Shown here: in pieces, positions 5,905 to 14,513 of the stretch
How positions within the stretch are numbered: position 1 is the first letter of the stretch
How the letters are laid out: each line of letters starts with the position of its first letter
NCBI GenBank assembly: GCA_036939975.1
Contig: JALLPB010000577.1
Coordinates: forward strand, 1-14,513
DNA from: Cyclostephanos tholiformis
Taxonomy: Eukaryota > Bacillariophyta > Thalassiosirophyceae > Thalassiosirales > Thalassiosiraceae
Length of the DNA: 14,513 nt
Reading direction: 5' to 3'
Position numbers and translations under genes: made by a program
The notes under the pieces: generated by a model
What the model saw: only the letters and a program-made list of their open reading frames with translations
Told to the model about the DNA's origin: nothing
The model's database searches: none

Positions 5905-8535
5905 TCAACTCCAAGGACATCGCTTGCCTATAAGACGGAACAAACGCTCGTTGTATGGACGGTAGAAACGTGCCAGCTCGTGCATCAACGCGTCGGAGAT
6001 TGCAAGCAGCGGATCAAGGGCATCTTCGTCAGCGGACCACGATCTTTGATGTGAAGGCGGATGCGCATCCGTATCGACGTCGGCATCGTCGTCGTCATGC
6101 GACTTGGTGATGGCGTCGTATCCCTGATTGCCATCGACGTTGTATCGTCCAAGTTGTGTGACGTTATGGAAGTCGTAAAATGGAAGACCGAGGAAACTCG
6201 TTACGTCGGACATCGCCTTTTGGGCGTCGTCCGCCAAGTCTTCCGTGCAAACTACGTGGATTCCCTCCTCCCCATTGGCGGCGGTGGCGTTGGAAAAGAC
6301 TTCGTACCACCACTCGAGTGGGAGGGCGTAGACCCCGCGACCCACGATGCTTTGTATCAACTGCAGGTTCGGCAGCACCAGAGTCTTGTTGGGATGCTCG
6401 GCAGCGAGTTCTTTCCACTGTTTTCGGGGAACCAGATAATGCTTCGAATCCGAGTAACAGGCCTCGTCCAAGAATACTAAGGGCGGATCATCGTCCCGCG
6501 AACGTTCATTGTACCTGTTCCGCCTCTGTAGGGACTCGTAGAAGAACATGTCCGAACTCACGCCGAGCTCATCGTACGTCCAGCGCTCGCCCTTCCCACC
6601 GGATTCGAGGCATTCCTTCAGCACGACCAATTCGGCGTATGCCAATTCCTCGAACGAGAACAGGTGGCGCGACTTGTAGTATTCGTCGGACATCCTCGAC
6701 GGTATCTTCATTCCCGAAACGGTGACGCCCTTCCCGGCCCGGAGCCTCGTCAGCGCCGGCATCACATAGTTGTACTTGTAAGATGAAATCGCGCGATCGA
6801 TGGGTTCACGTACGATGGCGATGATTTTGGGTAATGATCGGACGCGCGCCTTCCACGCCTCGGGTCCGTCGCGATCGTCCCCGGTCGAGCCGTAGGGCTT
6901 CCAATCATGCGGGGACAATCGCCTCACCACCGACTCCACTACGGATGGGTACGGCATGTATCCGGGACTTGCCTCGCCGGTCATGAGCGCGCCCCTGCCA
7001 AGGAAGGATTCGATGCTCGGGAAATTGCTGAAGTACCATCTCAGCCCCGGAATCGCGTCCTGTTGGGAGCGAAAGTAGTCGATCTGCTTCTGCTTTGCGG
7101 GCAGCACTCGGGGGTGACCGGTGAGATAATGGTAGAGAGATGACGTGCCGCACTTGCCCTGGCCAATGATGAGGAAACCGGGACGACACAGCCCGGCGAG
7201 GTCTTCCCGACCACCGCCATCGCAACGCGGGGGTCTCTTGACGGTCGGGTATATTATGCCCCCCCCGTCAGCATTGGATTGCACGATGTGCGACCAGCTG
7301 CTATCGTCGTTATACGGCGCGGACCTCGTCCCCTTCTTGTCTCCTCTCAACGGGCCGTGGATACGTCCTCCTTCTCCCGGCGGGAGCGCGCGCGGATAGC
7401 AAGGTCCCCAGGCTTCGATGTTCGTCCAAGACTCCGCGAAGGTCGCCGCTGTATCACCGTCGGAAGGATCCTCGTCATTGCCATCACCACCATCACCACC
7501 ACCGACATCGTCGCCTCGACGATTGTTCCTCTCTATCGCCGCCACGACCTCCTCCCAGTACGTCAGTATCTGCTCCCGACCGTCCTTTACGTATCGAAAG
7601 TCGGATTCCGGATCGTAAGGCGACATGTCCGTCGTCGATTCAGTCGAGCTCGAGGAAGAAGACGACGACGACGACGACGACGACGACGATGATGATGCAG
7701 TATTAGATCGATTCTTCCCCCCACCGTGGACTCTGATCCCGAGCAACATCCTGGCGGGGAATGCCGGGAACGACGACGTGCGATCCCACCGTCCGCCACC
7801 CCCCACTATGACATCGCAATCGTAATCGTCATCGCGTCCGCCCGACGACCAATGGCGGAATGCGTACGCGCGTTCCAACGCGAGGTAACGAAAACGCTCG
7901 TTCGTCATCAGGCACGTCATCGATACGACGACCGCGACGAGGAGCGCGACGATCGACCGTCGCGGATTGGATCTCATCCCGTCCACGACGAAGAATGACG
8001 ATGGAGATCGAACGATGATGCCATCCTCGTCGTCGTCGTCATCGTCGTCGTTATCATCATCGTTCTCATCCTCCCCCGATGCGGCCGACGCGCGAGAGCG
8101 ATGATGCGCGCTAGCCGCGTCCCCCCGGTCTTCCCCATCCTCGCGGTAATCTCGGTAGGAGGCGGTGCCGTCGACGTCCTCCCACCCCCCCCCCTCCCCG
8201 TCGTTCGTCAGCAGTCCCAATCTCTCGTCGTCGGCCTCGAGCACTAGAAGGGACGAAACGTCGCATCCGTCGTCGTCGTCGTCGTCGTCATCGTCATCAT
8301 CCCCTGATGATGATGTTCGTGCGGATGATGACGATGCATTCGCCAGGGCGGCGAAGGCGGCTATATCCTCCTCGCGCGTAGTGTAACTCGATCCGTACCA
8401 TCCTTCTTCGTCGACCGTTGCTATCTCAGGCGTATTAGTTGTCGTCATATTATTACTGTCGCCCTCCGTCATTCGTTGCCCCATGATGTTGCTGTCGTCG
8501 CCGGCCACAAAAAAATATGGTCCGCCAGACATCAT
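5905..8535 (-). CDS. Type II membrane sulfotransferase (PAPS-dependent, Sulfotransfer_1-like)
   Basis: This is a single-exon gene of 876 residues. It should transfer sulfate from PAPS to a glycan or other luminal acceptor in the Golgi. The 5'-phosphosulfate loop is PGFLIIGQGKCGTSSLYHYL (residues 452-471, Lys461). The 3'-phosphate-binding segment is IIAIVREPIDRAISSYKYNY (571-590, Arg576). GVYALPLEWWYEVF (735-748) and CTEDLADD...FLGLPF (763-786) match the C-terminal part of carbohydrate sulfotransferases of the heparan/chondroitin (CHST15-like) kind. One membrane segment (194-210) follows a long acidic N-terminal tail with an 11-Asp run (79-89) and a second Asp-rich run (159-171). A 17-Ser run (281-297) lies in the stem. 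It is much longer than typical 300-560-residue family members because of the tail and stem. The start follows GGGACAAAA, and Met2, Met18 or Met22 are alternatives. The acceptor is unknown. Confidence 0.9.
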   Translation of the reverse strand: MMSGGPYFFVAGDDSNIMGQRMTEGDSNNMTTTNTPEIATVDEEGWYGSSYTTREEDIAAFAALANASSSSARTSSSGDDDDDDDDDDDGCDVSSLLVLEADDERLGLLTNDGEGGGWEDVDGTASYRDYREDGEDRGDAASAHHRSRASAASGEDENDDDNDDDDDDDEDGIIVRSPSSFFVVDGMRSNPRRSIVALLVAVVVSMTCLMTNERFRYLALERAYAFRHWSSGGRDDDYDCDVIVGGGGRWDRTSSFPAFPARMLLGIRVHGGGKNRSNTASSSSSSSSSSSSSSSSSTESTTDMSPYDPESDFRYVKDGREQILTYWEEVVAAIERNNRRGDDVGGGDGGDGNDEDPSDGDTAATFAESWTNIEAWGPCYPRALPPGEGGRIHGPLRGDKKGTRSAPYNDDSSWSHIVQSNADGGGIIYPTVKRPPRCDGGGREDLAGLCRPGFLIIGQGKCGTSSLYHYLTGHPRVLPAKQKQIDYFRSQQDAIPGLRWYFSNFPSIESFLGRGALMTGEASPGYMPYPSVVESVVRRLSPHDWKPYGSTGDDRDGPEAWKARVRSLPKIIAIVREPIDRAISSYKYNYVMPALTRLRAGKGVTVSGMKIPSRMSDEYYKSRHLFSFEELAYAELVVLKECLESGGKGERWTYDELGVSSDMFFYESLQRRNRYNERSRDDDPPLVFLDEACYSDSKHYLVPRKQWKELAAEHPNKTLVLPNLQLIQSIVGRGVYALPLEWWYEVFSNATAANGEEGIHVVCTEDLADDAQKAMSDVTSFLGLPFYDFHNVTQLGRYNVDGNQGYDAITKSHDDDDADVDTDAHPPSHQRSWSADEDALDPLLAISDALMHELARFYRPYNERLFRLIGKRCPWS
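7658..7708 (-). repeat. Trinucleotide repeat encoding a 17-Ser run
   Basis: On the plus strand this is nine GAC followed by GAT repeats, flanked by GAA/GAG. On the coding minus strand it is TCG/TCA/TCT/TCC serine codons in the stem of the sulfotransferase. Such tracts are prone to length variation. Confidence 0.8.
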
Positions 8536-8623
8536 TTTTGTCCCTCGCTCAATAATAATATTAAATTCTCTTTTTACTGTTGTTCATCAAAATAGCAGAA
8601 GGTACCATAATAACTCTATCAGA

Positions 8624-8725
8624 AGTCTTGTCTATGATGGTAAGTAAATAGGAACTCAATACAAATTGGGTCAAGATGATGTACTAGCAGTCTTGTCTAA
8701 GATTAAAGTAAATAGGAACTCAATA
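8624..8725. repeat. Direct repeat, two copies about 65 bp apart
   Basis: Both copies start AGTCTTGTCTA (8624 and 8689) and end AGTAAATAGGAACTCAATA (to 8661 and 8725). The middle is GATGGTA-like in the first and AGATTAA-like in the second, with small differences. The arrangement suggests a tandem duplication in the shared promoter or a small repeated element. Confidence 0.85.
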
Positions 8726-8782
8726 TGAAAATTCCGAAAACAATATTGAGATCCTACGTTAATTTAGTTAAATAAGACAGAC

Positions 8783-8802
8783 GGACAGACGGCTGTCTGT
8801 CC
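8783..8802. repeat. Perfect 8-bp inverted repeat GGACAGAC-GGCT-GTCTGTCC
   Basis: The arms at 8783-8790 and 8795-8802 are exact inverted copies around a 4-nt centre. AGACAGAC just before it adds a third copy of the GACAGAC core. It lies about 120 bp before the bL28 start and could be a protein-binding site or a UTR hairpin. The role is unknown. Confidence 0.7.
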
Positions 8803-8921
8803 TCGCTTCACTGACGCACTCACCCGCGCGCGCGAGCCATCATTCATCATATTCCCAAGCCCAAGAAGAACCTGTAGATACATGGGGAGGATAATAGATA
8901 GACCAAGCGCCGTTGCCCACC

Positions 8922-9305
8922 ATGAGATCCGCCATCACCGCCCTCCTCCTGGCCCTTGTCGTCGCCGCGGCCGCCGCCTTCACCGGCACGCCCCTCAATC
9001 TCCATCGCTCCTCCCCCGCATCGACGTCGTCCATGGCGCGTCGTTCCTCCTCCCTCGTCATGCGCGAACGCGCATGCGACCTCCTCGGCAAGACCGCCAA
9101 TCGCAAGGCCCGCGTCGTCACCTTCTCGAACAAGCACATTCACAAGGTACAGCAGGTGAATTTGCAGTGGAAGAGATTCTACTCGGACGATCTCGGTCGT
9201 CAGGTCCGTCTGCGATTGAGCACGAAGGGGATCAAGACCGTCATCAAGTACGGCTCGATCGACGCCGCGGCGAAGAAGTTCGGCGTGAATTTGGCAAAGT
9301 ACTGA
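8922..9305 (+). CDS. rpl28: Plastid 50S ribosomal protein bL28 precursor, nuclear-encoded
   Basis: The gene encodes 127 residues with no intron. The core ERACDLLGKTANRKARVVTF (49-68), KHIHKVQQVNLQWKRF (71-86) and VRLRLSTKGIKTVIKYG (95-111) is the bacterial-type bL28 fold: the CDLTGK-like start, the H-K-Q-NLQWKRF motif and the LRLSTK-lKT motif. It is a component of the large subunit of the plastid ribosome. The N-terminus is bipartite: a signal peptide (MRSAITALLLALVVAAAAA), then Phe20 at the cleavage point (AAAFTG), then a Ser/Arg-rich transit stretch to about residue 47. This is the route for import across the four membranes of red-type secondary plastids. The ATG at 8922 sits in CCCACCATG and is the first ATG that gives a signal peptide. 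An AATAAA occurs 4 nt after the stop and another at 9398. Mitochondrial bL28 is the alternative, but the leader argues against it. Confidence 0.94.
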   Translation: MRSAITALLLALVVAAAAAFTGTPLNLHRSSPASTSSMARRSSSLVMRERACDLLGKTANRKARVVTFSNKHIHKVQQVNLQWKRFYSDDLGRQVRLRLSTKGIKTVIKYGSIDAAAKKFGVNLAKY

Positions 9306-9906
9306 AAGAATAAAACGCACTGGGGGCGAGGGGGGGAGGGGGGGGGGGATGGATATATTATAGTCGTCGGACGAAAAAATATCGCGCGTATTTGGAAAAT
9401 AAATATAATCCGTCTTGGATTTCTCAGGATGGAGCACTCTTATCTCGGTCATCATTAGTTCTTTGGCAGTTTATTAAATCGTTTTAGAATATGGATTTTA
9501 GACATCGAAGTGAAGAAGCACTGCTCTTGTTCTGCCTATATTAATTGTCTCTCTTTTGGACAATTCTTTTACACAGGGTTGGGTTAGATGTCTGCTGGTC
9601 ATGCTCAAAAGGGGGGGGGAGAGGGGCGTAGGAAGAGTTTTGTTAAAGGACGACAAGCTTGAGTGAGAGGCCAGGCCTCGAGCCAAACCGTATTGATAGT
9701 TGCATGTTGCGAAGCTTGCTTAACTTGGCCATTGAAGCATAGAGGGGTATTCGATTCGTTGATGGAAGGTTGAGCTAGCAGTATGTAACTCCCAGCTCAC
9801 ACCTAACTTTGTAGAGCTTTTCGGGATCGTCATTTCAAGTGTCGAGCGCAAAAAACTTTGTGTGTGTGAATCTTTCGGATTAATGTGAAACACTAAGTAC
9901 GGGTTA
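9306..9906. other. Convergent intergenic region with G-tracts, no gene recognised
   Basis: This is the 3' flank of bL28 (plus) and phospholipase C (minus). It has G-runs at 9322-9348 (5, 7 and 11 G, separated by short interruptions) and at 9611-9626. Open frames on either strand are short and resemble nothing known. Confidence 0.5.
9322..9348 (+). other. Interrupted G-tract, possible G-quadruplex
   Basis: Runs of five, seven and eleven G are separated by CGA and A, 17 nt after the bL28 stop codon and so probably within its 3' UTR. The composition permits a four-tetrad quadruplex. No function is shown. Confidence 0.5.
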
Positions 9907-12900
9907 CTAAAACTCTGCCTGGCTGTCCTCAAATTTAACCAGAATGAGAAGCGATGCAAAGGCAAAGGCGCCACTTCTAGTCATGTTCTCGTCGAACAGT
10001 TGCACACTTCTTATACCCTGTCTCATACAGGATATGGGCACACTTGCACTGGCGATGAACTCGTCATCTTTCGGTAGAGAATTTTTATTCCACACCGAGA
10101 ATTGAATAACTGCAACACTAGTGTTCTTCACATCGAGATGAAACGAGGTCTCAAAGTTCCATATTGGCGAGAATCCATTCTTAAAAAGGGTCTCGGTGGT
10201 TTGACTTGTATTGACTTCCTTCCCCTCGTGACAGTCGAAAAGTGATATCTTAACGTAAGGGTCAATGCATTCGCCGAGAGAAAGACCCTTAGGTTTTGGT
10301 AGGCATGACCCGCTGAGGATTTTTATATCGAGATGCGTTGTGCGGGGTTCGTTTTGTTTCTCCATCATCAAAATAGGCGGTTTCAACACGTACCCCACTC
10401 CTCCATTCTCCCTGAAGCGTCCATCATTAACGAGAAGAGCCTCATCTGGAGTTTGAATATTTAAAGCCGCCATTTGGCAGCCCACAGACCATGCAAGTAT
10501 TGGGCTGTAATTGCTAGAGTCTATACGGGAACCTGATGGAAATGTACGAGAGACGTGTGTTTGGTTGTATTGTATCCACTTGTGCGATTGGTTGCGTTTG
10601 CACAATGTAATTACTCTGGATTCACTGAAGGAATGCATGTGATGTGCTAAGGCATTTTTGCTTTTGTCCCAAGTCTCAAATTTCGTTCCGTGGAAGAAGG
10701 TCAAACGTGCCAACTCTGGTGCAATCCCGACCTTTACCGAATTTGTTGTTTTCGACTGTATGGCCGCACAGAGGACACATATGAGCTACGCCAAAATGAA
10801 AGTAAAATTATGTTCACTTTGGTTGATACTCACTGTCAAGGTTGTTTTCTCAGTCCAATTTGATTGAAGCTCTGTCAAATCGTCATCAGCTTCATCGCTA
10901 TCTGTATCGTAATCATCAGCAGCACCCACTAGTCTTCTCCCCTTTAGCAAAACCTTTCCACGAAGACTAATGATTTACGTGCAGTTGGCAATAAGACATT
11001 GATGGACACATACAAATGATAATAATGGACGATATACTTAGAAATGATCAATAAACTCACTCAAGAGGGGAAGGAAGTGGTCCTTTGACTGATTTTTCAT
11101 CCGGCACATACAAATTATTTCCTAGTATCGACCTAAGCTGTTGAGCCATAACTTGCTGGTAGGGGACGCTACAATGATTCTCGAGGGAAAGAATCAAAGG
11201 ATAAGTTTTAGGGTGGAGCCTTAAAAATGTTTGAAGAGTATTGATGACTGCGAGAACATCATATTTGCAACAAGATTTAGAGATAAATCAGTGTATTGAT
11301 AAAGACAGTGAAATGTCCTGTACTCACTGTCCTCGAAAAGAATTTTCGACGTCATAGTATGACCATGGTAAACTACTGGGATGGGATTGCCGGTAATCTC
11401 ATCTTTGCCTCCATCCCATATATCAAGCTCAATGCACCTAACCCCCCGGTACAACGCCTTTGAATACATCTCCACGCTAGAGAGTCCAGTCAGCTGATGA
11501 CCAGTCAAGTATGTGTTGTGAGACGAATTGATCCAATATTCGGACAGTGGCTTTTTCATATAGCTCTTGTCGAATCTCTCTCTATCTGGGTTGAAAATAT
11601 CATTTCCGTGACTCAGCTATATCGAATTGCGAATGAGGAACATGACAGAGTGGGCGTTCGTACGATGAACACATAACGGAATGAACCTACCAAATACGCC
11701 TCGAATTGTTCGAGGCTGATATAATTCGGCTGCGTAACGTGATTGGCGACGTCCGCCAGCTCTAACTCGTGCAATTTAGAGAATATCGCCATCACGTCGT
11801 CCAACGTCCTATTCTCCTCCCCCTGCACTGTCTGCAGGAAACGCGTCAGAAACGATTCTGCCGATACCTTCTTCCTTACTTTATTGTTGTTCATGAACTG
11901 GCCGAATATATCGAAGAAGAGCTGCGTCACCGGCTTCACCTGCCAGGTGTCCCTCTTCGTTTTGTGCAACAGTGTGACACACTGATCGAAGGTTAGGCCC
12001 TTCCTTCGTAGCTCCGTCGACAGTCCAAGAGTTTTTGCGAATTTCTGATACACTGCGCTGGTATTCTTTTCCTTCACCTGGAAGTTTATCCTATTCAGCA
12101 GTTCTCCCATCTCCTTCTCGTTGATCGTGTTGGAGTTATCCTGTTGAAATTCACGGAAGAAAGCGTGAGCTTTCATCCACCGGTGGGCGTCAATAACGAC
12201 GACAAGCAAAAAAATCTTGATTATCTCACCCGATCGATGTCGTTCCAAATGTACCGCAACAGCAGCACCTCGTTTCCGACCTTGACCTTCGCCCTCCCGT
12301 ATTCCGCGACGAGGCTGTTGAGCACGTACAGGATCATTTCCCTGTCACCGCCGACGTCCACCAGCAGGTCTAGGGTCTTGGCTCCCCTAAAAATGAGCGA
12401 CAGCGATCGATCCTCGTCGAGTAGGGGTATGCCGTTCTGATTGCGGGCGGCGAGTTTTTCCTTCTTCTCCCTTTGCCTGGGCGTGGAATGACGACGATTT
12501 TGTGATTTATGGCGACAACCGACGACGACGACCCCCCAGTAACGAGTGTACAAAAATGAGATGATTCAATCGCTATCTCGGGAGCAAACGGAAGGAAAGA
12601 CGGAAGGGAAGAAAAAGAAAGGCAGCGTCACTCACCTCGCCTTCTCGAATAGCAGCGTGTTCTGACCGCTCTGTATCCGATCGATCGACCCGATGTCCAC
12701 CGACGTGTCGGGGTTGTAGGAGAAATTCGCATCGTTGGCGTCCATGGAACCCATCGTTCCGATGCTCCCGCCACCCACGCTCCCCTGGCTGGTATTGCCG
12801 CTCCGTCCCCTCGTCAGTATGCTCGGTCGCTTGAGGCCGCCGCCGCTCGCGATTACGCCGGAGATGCTACCGCCGCGTTCCGACGGGAAGAGCCTCGATG

Positions 12901-13219
12901 GACGCTCGATGGACCGGGGGAGGACCGTGATCACAAATTTGTCGCTCGACAGCGCGAGCGTGGCCGGTTCCAATTTTCCCTTCGCGTTGATCCTGAATAC
13001 CGATATTCCGCGGAAGAGGGATTCGGGCACGGAAATTCGCTCGAGCGCGGACTTGAAATTGCTCCGTGGATGTTGCTGCTGCTGGTGATGCGATGACGAC
13101 GACGTCGGCGGTGGCGGTTGCTGCGAGGACGATGTCACCGTCGTGGGATCCTGAGTGTGGGTGGACGAGGAGGATCTCAACCCGCTATTCCAGATGCGCG
13201 GCACGGATGAACCGAACAT
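9907..13219 (-). CDS. Phosphoinositide-specific phospholipase C, delta-like (PH-EF-X-Y-C2), seven exons
   Basis: The exons (minus) are 13219-12636, 12476-12230, 12140-11691, 11616-11328, 11247-11061, 10966-10834 and 10755-9907. All have GT-AG junctions and matching phases, giving 912 residues. The enzyme hydrolyses PIP2 to inositol trisphosphate and diacylglycerol. Domains: divergent PH (about 62-236) with a Gly/Ser-rich insertion (about 103-172); EF-hand region (about 240-430) with one canonical loop at 276-287; X (about 445-586); acidic linker (602-616); Y (about 636-757); C2 (about 768-905, CIDPYVKI at 793-800). X keeps the catalytic set: His460-Asn461 in SSHNTYL, Glu490 and Asp492 in CIELDIWDG, His511 in VVYHGHT, Glu546 in SLENHCS. 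Y keeps [15 protein letters not shown] and GYVLKP. Lack of SH2/SH3, PDZ-type or RA modules fits the delta/ancestral type; a Ca2+-driven enzyme is expected. The start follows a run of seven A. Confidence 0.93.
12230..12476 (-). other. Exon 2 of phospholipase C, PH end and first half of EF-hand loop
   Basis: The exon is 247 nt and ends phase 0 at IWNDIDR. With exon 3 (12140, [10 protein letters not shown]) it recreates a canonical Ca2+ loop. The open frame itself continues into the intron and stops. An earlier in-intron AG lies too close to the donor, and the AG in GAAAG (at 12169-12168) would break the frame, so the CAACAG acceptor at 12141 is preferred. Confidence 0.85.
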
Positions 13220-14513
13220 TTTTTTTGGGGTGGGGGGGGGGGGAGGGTGGATGGGATGGTAGAGAGGTGGGGTGGTGGGGGTCGATGACGAGCTTGGCTC
13301 CGATATGAGACTTAAAGGATCAACAAAGTTGAATCATATTCAACTCAAGAGAGTTAGTAGAATGTTGGTCCCCCCTGTCCCTGGCCAATCAACGCCGCAA
13401 CGCCATCGTGCAGTTGTTGTAATTGAACGCTGCTCATGCACTTACTACAGTGCCCACATCGATTGTCCACTTTTTTTTGAGATTTTTTCCACCGTCCTTG
13501 GGATTTATTCCTCTCTCCCTGGGAAAAATCTCGTTTTCTGCCTTTGTATGATTCCTACCATGTGCCCTATACAGAAGCATGGGGAGGAGCATCGAAGAGA
13601 GGCAACCATAAATATTTCTGCCCCCACCGCCACCATCGGATCCGACGACCTCCCCCGCCGCCACCTATCGTTTGGAGCGACGCCCTTCGTGCAGTCACTC
13701 CTTCACAACCCCATCTACCATCCCCCCCATCGGCGCCACTTCCATCCAACCGCCACAGCCGCCACGAGACTTCGATTCCACACCATCATCATCAACGCCA
13801 TGCCACTATCACCAAATCACATTGTCAGGGGGGCAGGTTGCACGAAGGGGGGCAAATGAGTGAATCTTACTGCTCGCGGCGCCCAGGGACATCATCCAAC
13901 GAAGAGATCATTCTCTAGGGATGATCGGCTTGCACGGGATGGCGCCCGAATGCACACGGGCAGCAACTCCATCTCGTCAATGCTGTCGTTGCCCCCCCCC
14001 CGCCCGTGTCGCCAATAATCATCGTTTCATGCTGCCCACAGCCAGAGTACTAGGGTGAGTTTTCACAGTGTGAGGTCATGGTCGGGGACTCAGGCGTGTA
14101 TTTTTCGGACGCGAATGTTCAGGGCTTAATGGTTGGTGCCTATCTTTGTCATCTGTTCTCGTGTGGCAATCTTGGGGGATTGTTGTGTCATCCGTCATTG
14201 AACACAAAGTATTCCAACCATGTCCTCACACCCCCCTTTTTGCAGCTGTTCCATTGCCACAGCCTCTGCCTCGGCGGCAGCTGTATCAATGACGACTGAA
14301 TATGCTGCAGCGGCCGCACCGATGTCGACCGTTAATGATCTTGATAACAACGAGGCTGAGGTCGACAGCAGTGACGGAGACGATTCTGTCGTGGTCGTTA
14401 GCAAGAAGCTGGCCATGCGACCTGCTGAGGGGAAGACTCCCTTTTTTGTATTCCTGGAGATATCCTCCGAGTTATGCAGGATAGGTTGAGTGTGAACTCA
14501 TCCAAGGCCAACA
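13220..14513. other. Right flank, no convincing gene; upstream region of phospholipase C
   Basis: Immediately upstream of the phospholipase C start (minus sense) is a run of A and then a C-rich tract (G-rich on plus, 13227-13281), probably 5' UTR or promoter. Further right, plus-strand frames at 13272-13918 are Pro/His/Arg-rich and look compositional. A frame at 14220-14489 (plus) encodes an Ala-rich stretch, then an acidic segment (VNDLDNNEAEVDSSDGDD) and SKKLAMRPAEGKTPFF. The opposite strand (14195-14416) is open too. Neither matches a known family, so a gene starting here cannot be confirmed. Confidence 0.4.

Larger units (their letters stand above)
8536..8921. promoter_or_regulatory. Shared divergent upstream region of sulfotransferase and bL28 genes
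   Basis: The two start codons are 386 bp apart and face away from each other, so both promoters must lie here. The region is AT-rich, with a direct repeat of about 38 bp (8624-8661 and 8689-8725) and an inverted repeat (8783-8802) nearer the bL28 gene. CGCGCGCG occurs at 8826-8833. No clear TATA box was seen. Co-regulation is not shown. Confidence 0.5.

Noticed and set aside
6061..6725. Plus-strand frames opposite the sulfotransferase
   Set aside because: They are shadows of the minus-strand coding sequence, which carries the PAPS-binding motifs.
8913..8921. Upstream TTG start for bL28 (three codons earlier)
   Set aside because: A nuclear eukaryotic gene would use ATG, and the ATG at 8922 gives a clean signal peptide in a good context.
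8847..9455. Minus-strand open frame (202 codons) across the bL28 gene
   Set aside because: It is antisense to a clear bL28 reading frame; Arg/Gly-rich with no recognisable family.
13272..13918. Overlapping plus-strand frames rich in Pro, His and Arg
   Set aside because: Composition follows CCACC/CCGCC-rich DNA, several frames are open at once, and no domain is visible.
1..14513. CRISPR arrays, rRNA, tRNA genes, operons
   Set aside because: None seen; the tandem repeats present lack the spacer structure, and the splicing and gene organisation are eukaryotic.

Overview
The window looks like nuclear DNA of a photosynthetic stramenopile, most likely a diatom. The reasons are: spliceosomal introns of 74-167 nt with GTGAGT-type donors; proteins rich in Ser and Asp homopolymers; a nuclear gene for plastid ribosomal protein bL28 whose leader ends in an A|F cleavage motif (AAAFTG, the diatom 'ASAFAP' type); and a large PH-EF-X-Y-C2 phospholipase C. 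No prokaryotic features were seen. The species assignment is inference.

Layout from left to right. Positions 52-223 (minus) hold one exon of a mitochondrial carrier (SLC25) protein that runs off the left edge. Positions 224-2656 are gene-poor and repeat-rich. They contain a 901-bp element (1351-2251) with terminal inverted repeats and an apparent 8-bp target duplication, two clusters of a CGACAT/ATGTCG motif, and a tandem plus inverted TTTTGGTCCAG repeat just upstream of the next gene. Positions 2657-5071 (plus) are a three-exon gene for a 695-residue protein: hydrophobic N-terminus, coiled coil, an unrecognised beta-rich-looking segment, and an atypical protein kinase domain. Positions 5905-8535 (minus) are a single-exon 876-residue type II membrane sulfotransferase. 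Positions 8922-9305 (plus) encode the plastid bL28 precursor. Positions 9907-13219 (minus) are a seven-exon, 912-residue phosphoinositide-specific phospholipase C (delta-like), which I reconstructed exon by exon with all splice phases consistent. Positions 13220-14513 hold no convincing gene.

The genes alternate strand and belong to unrelated processes: mitochondrial transport, kinase signalling, secretory-pathway sulfation, plastid translation and phosphoinositide signalling. There is no operon or cluster logic. The sulfotransferase and bL28 genes are divergent across a 386-bp shared upstream region that carries a direct repeat. bL28 and the phospholipase C converge, and so do the kinase and the sulfotransferase. 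The least ordinary items are the kinase-like protein, the apparently orphan carrier exon, and the small transposon-like element with its CGACAT-rich ends.
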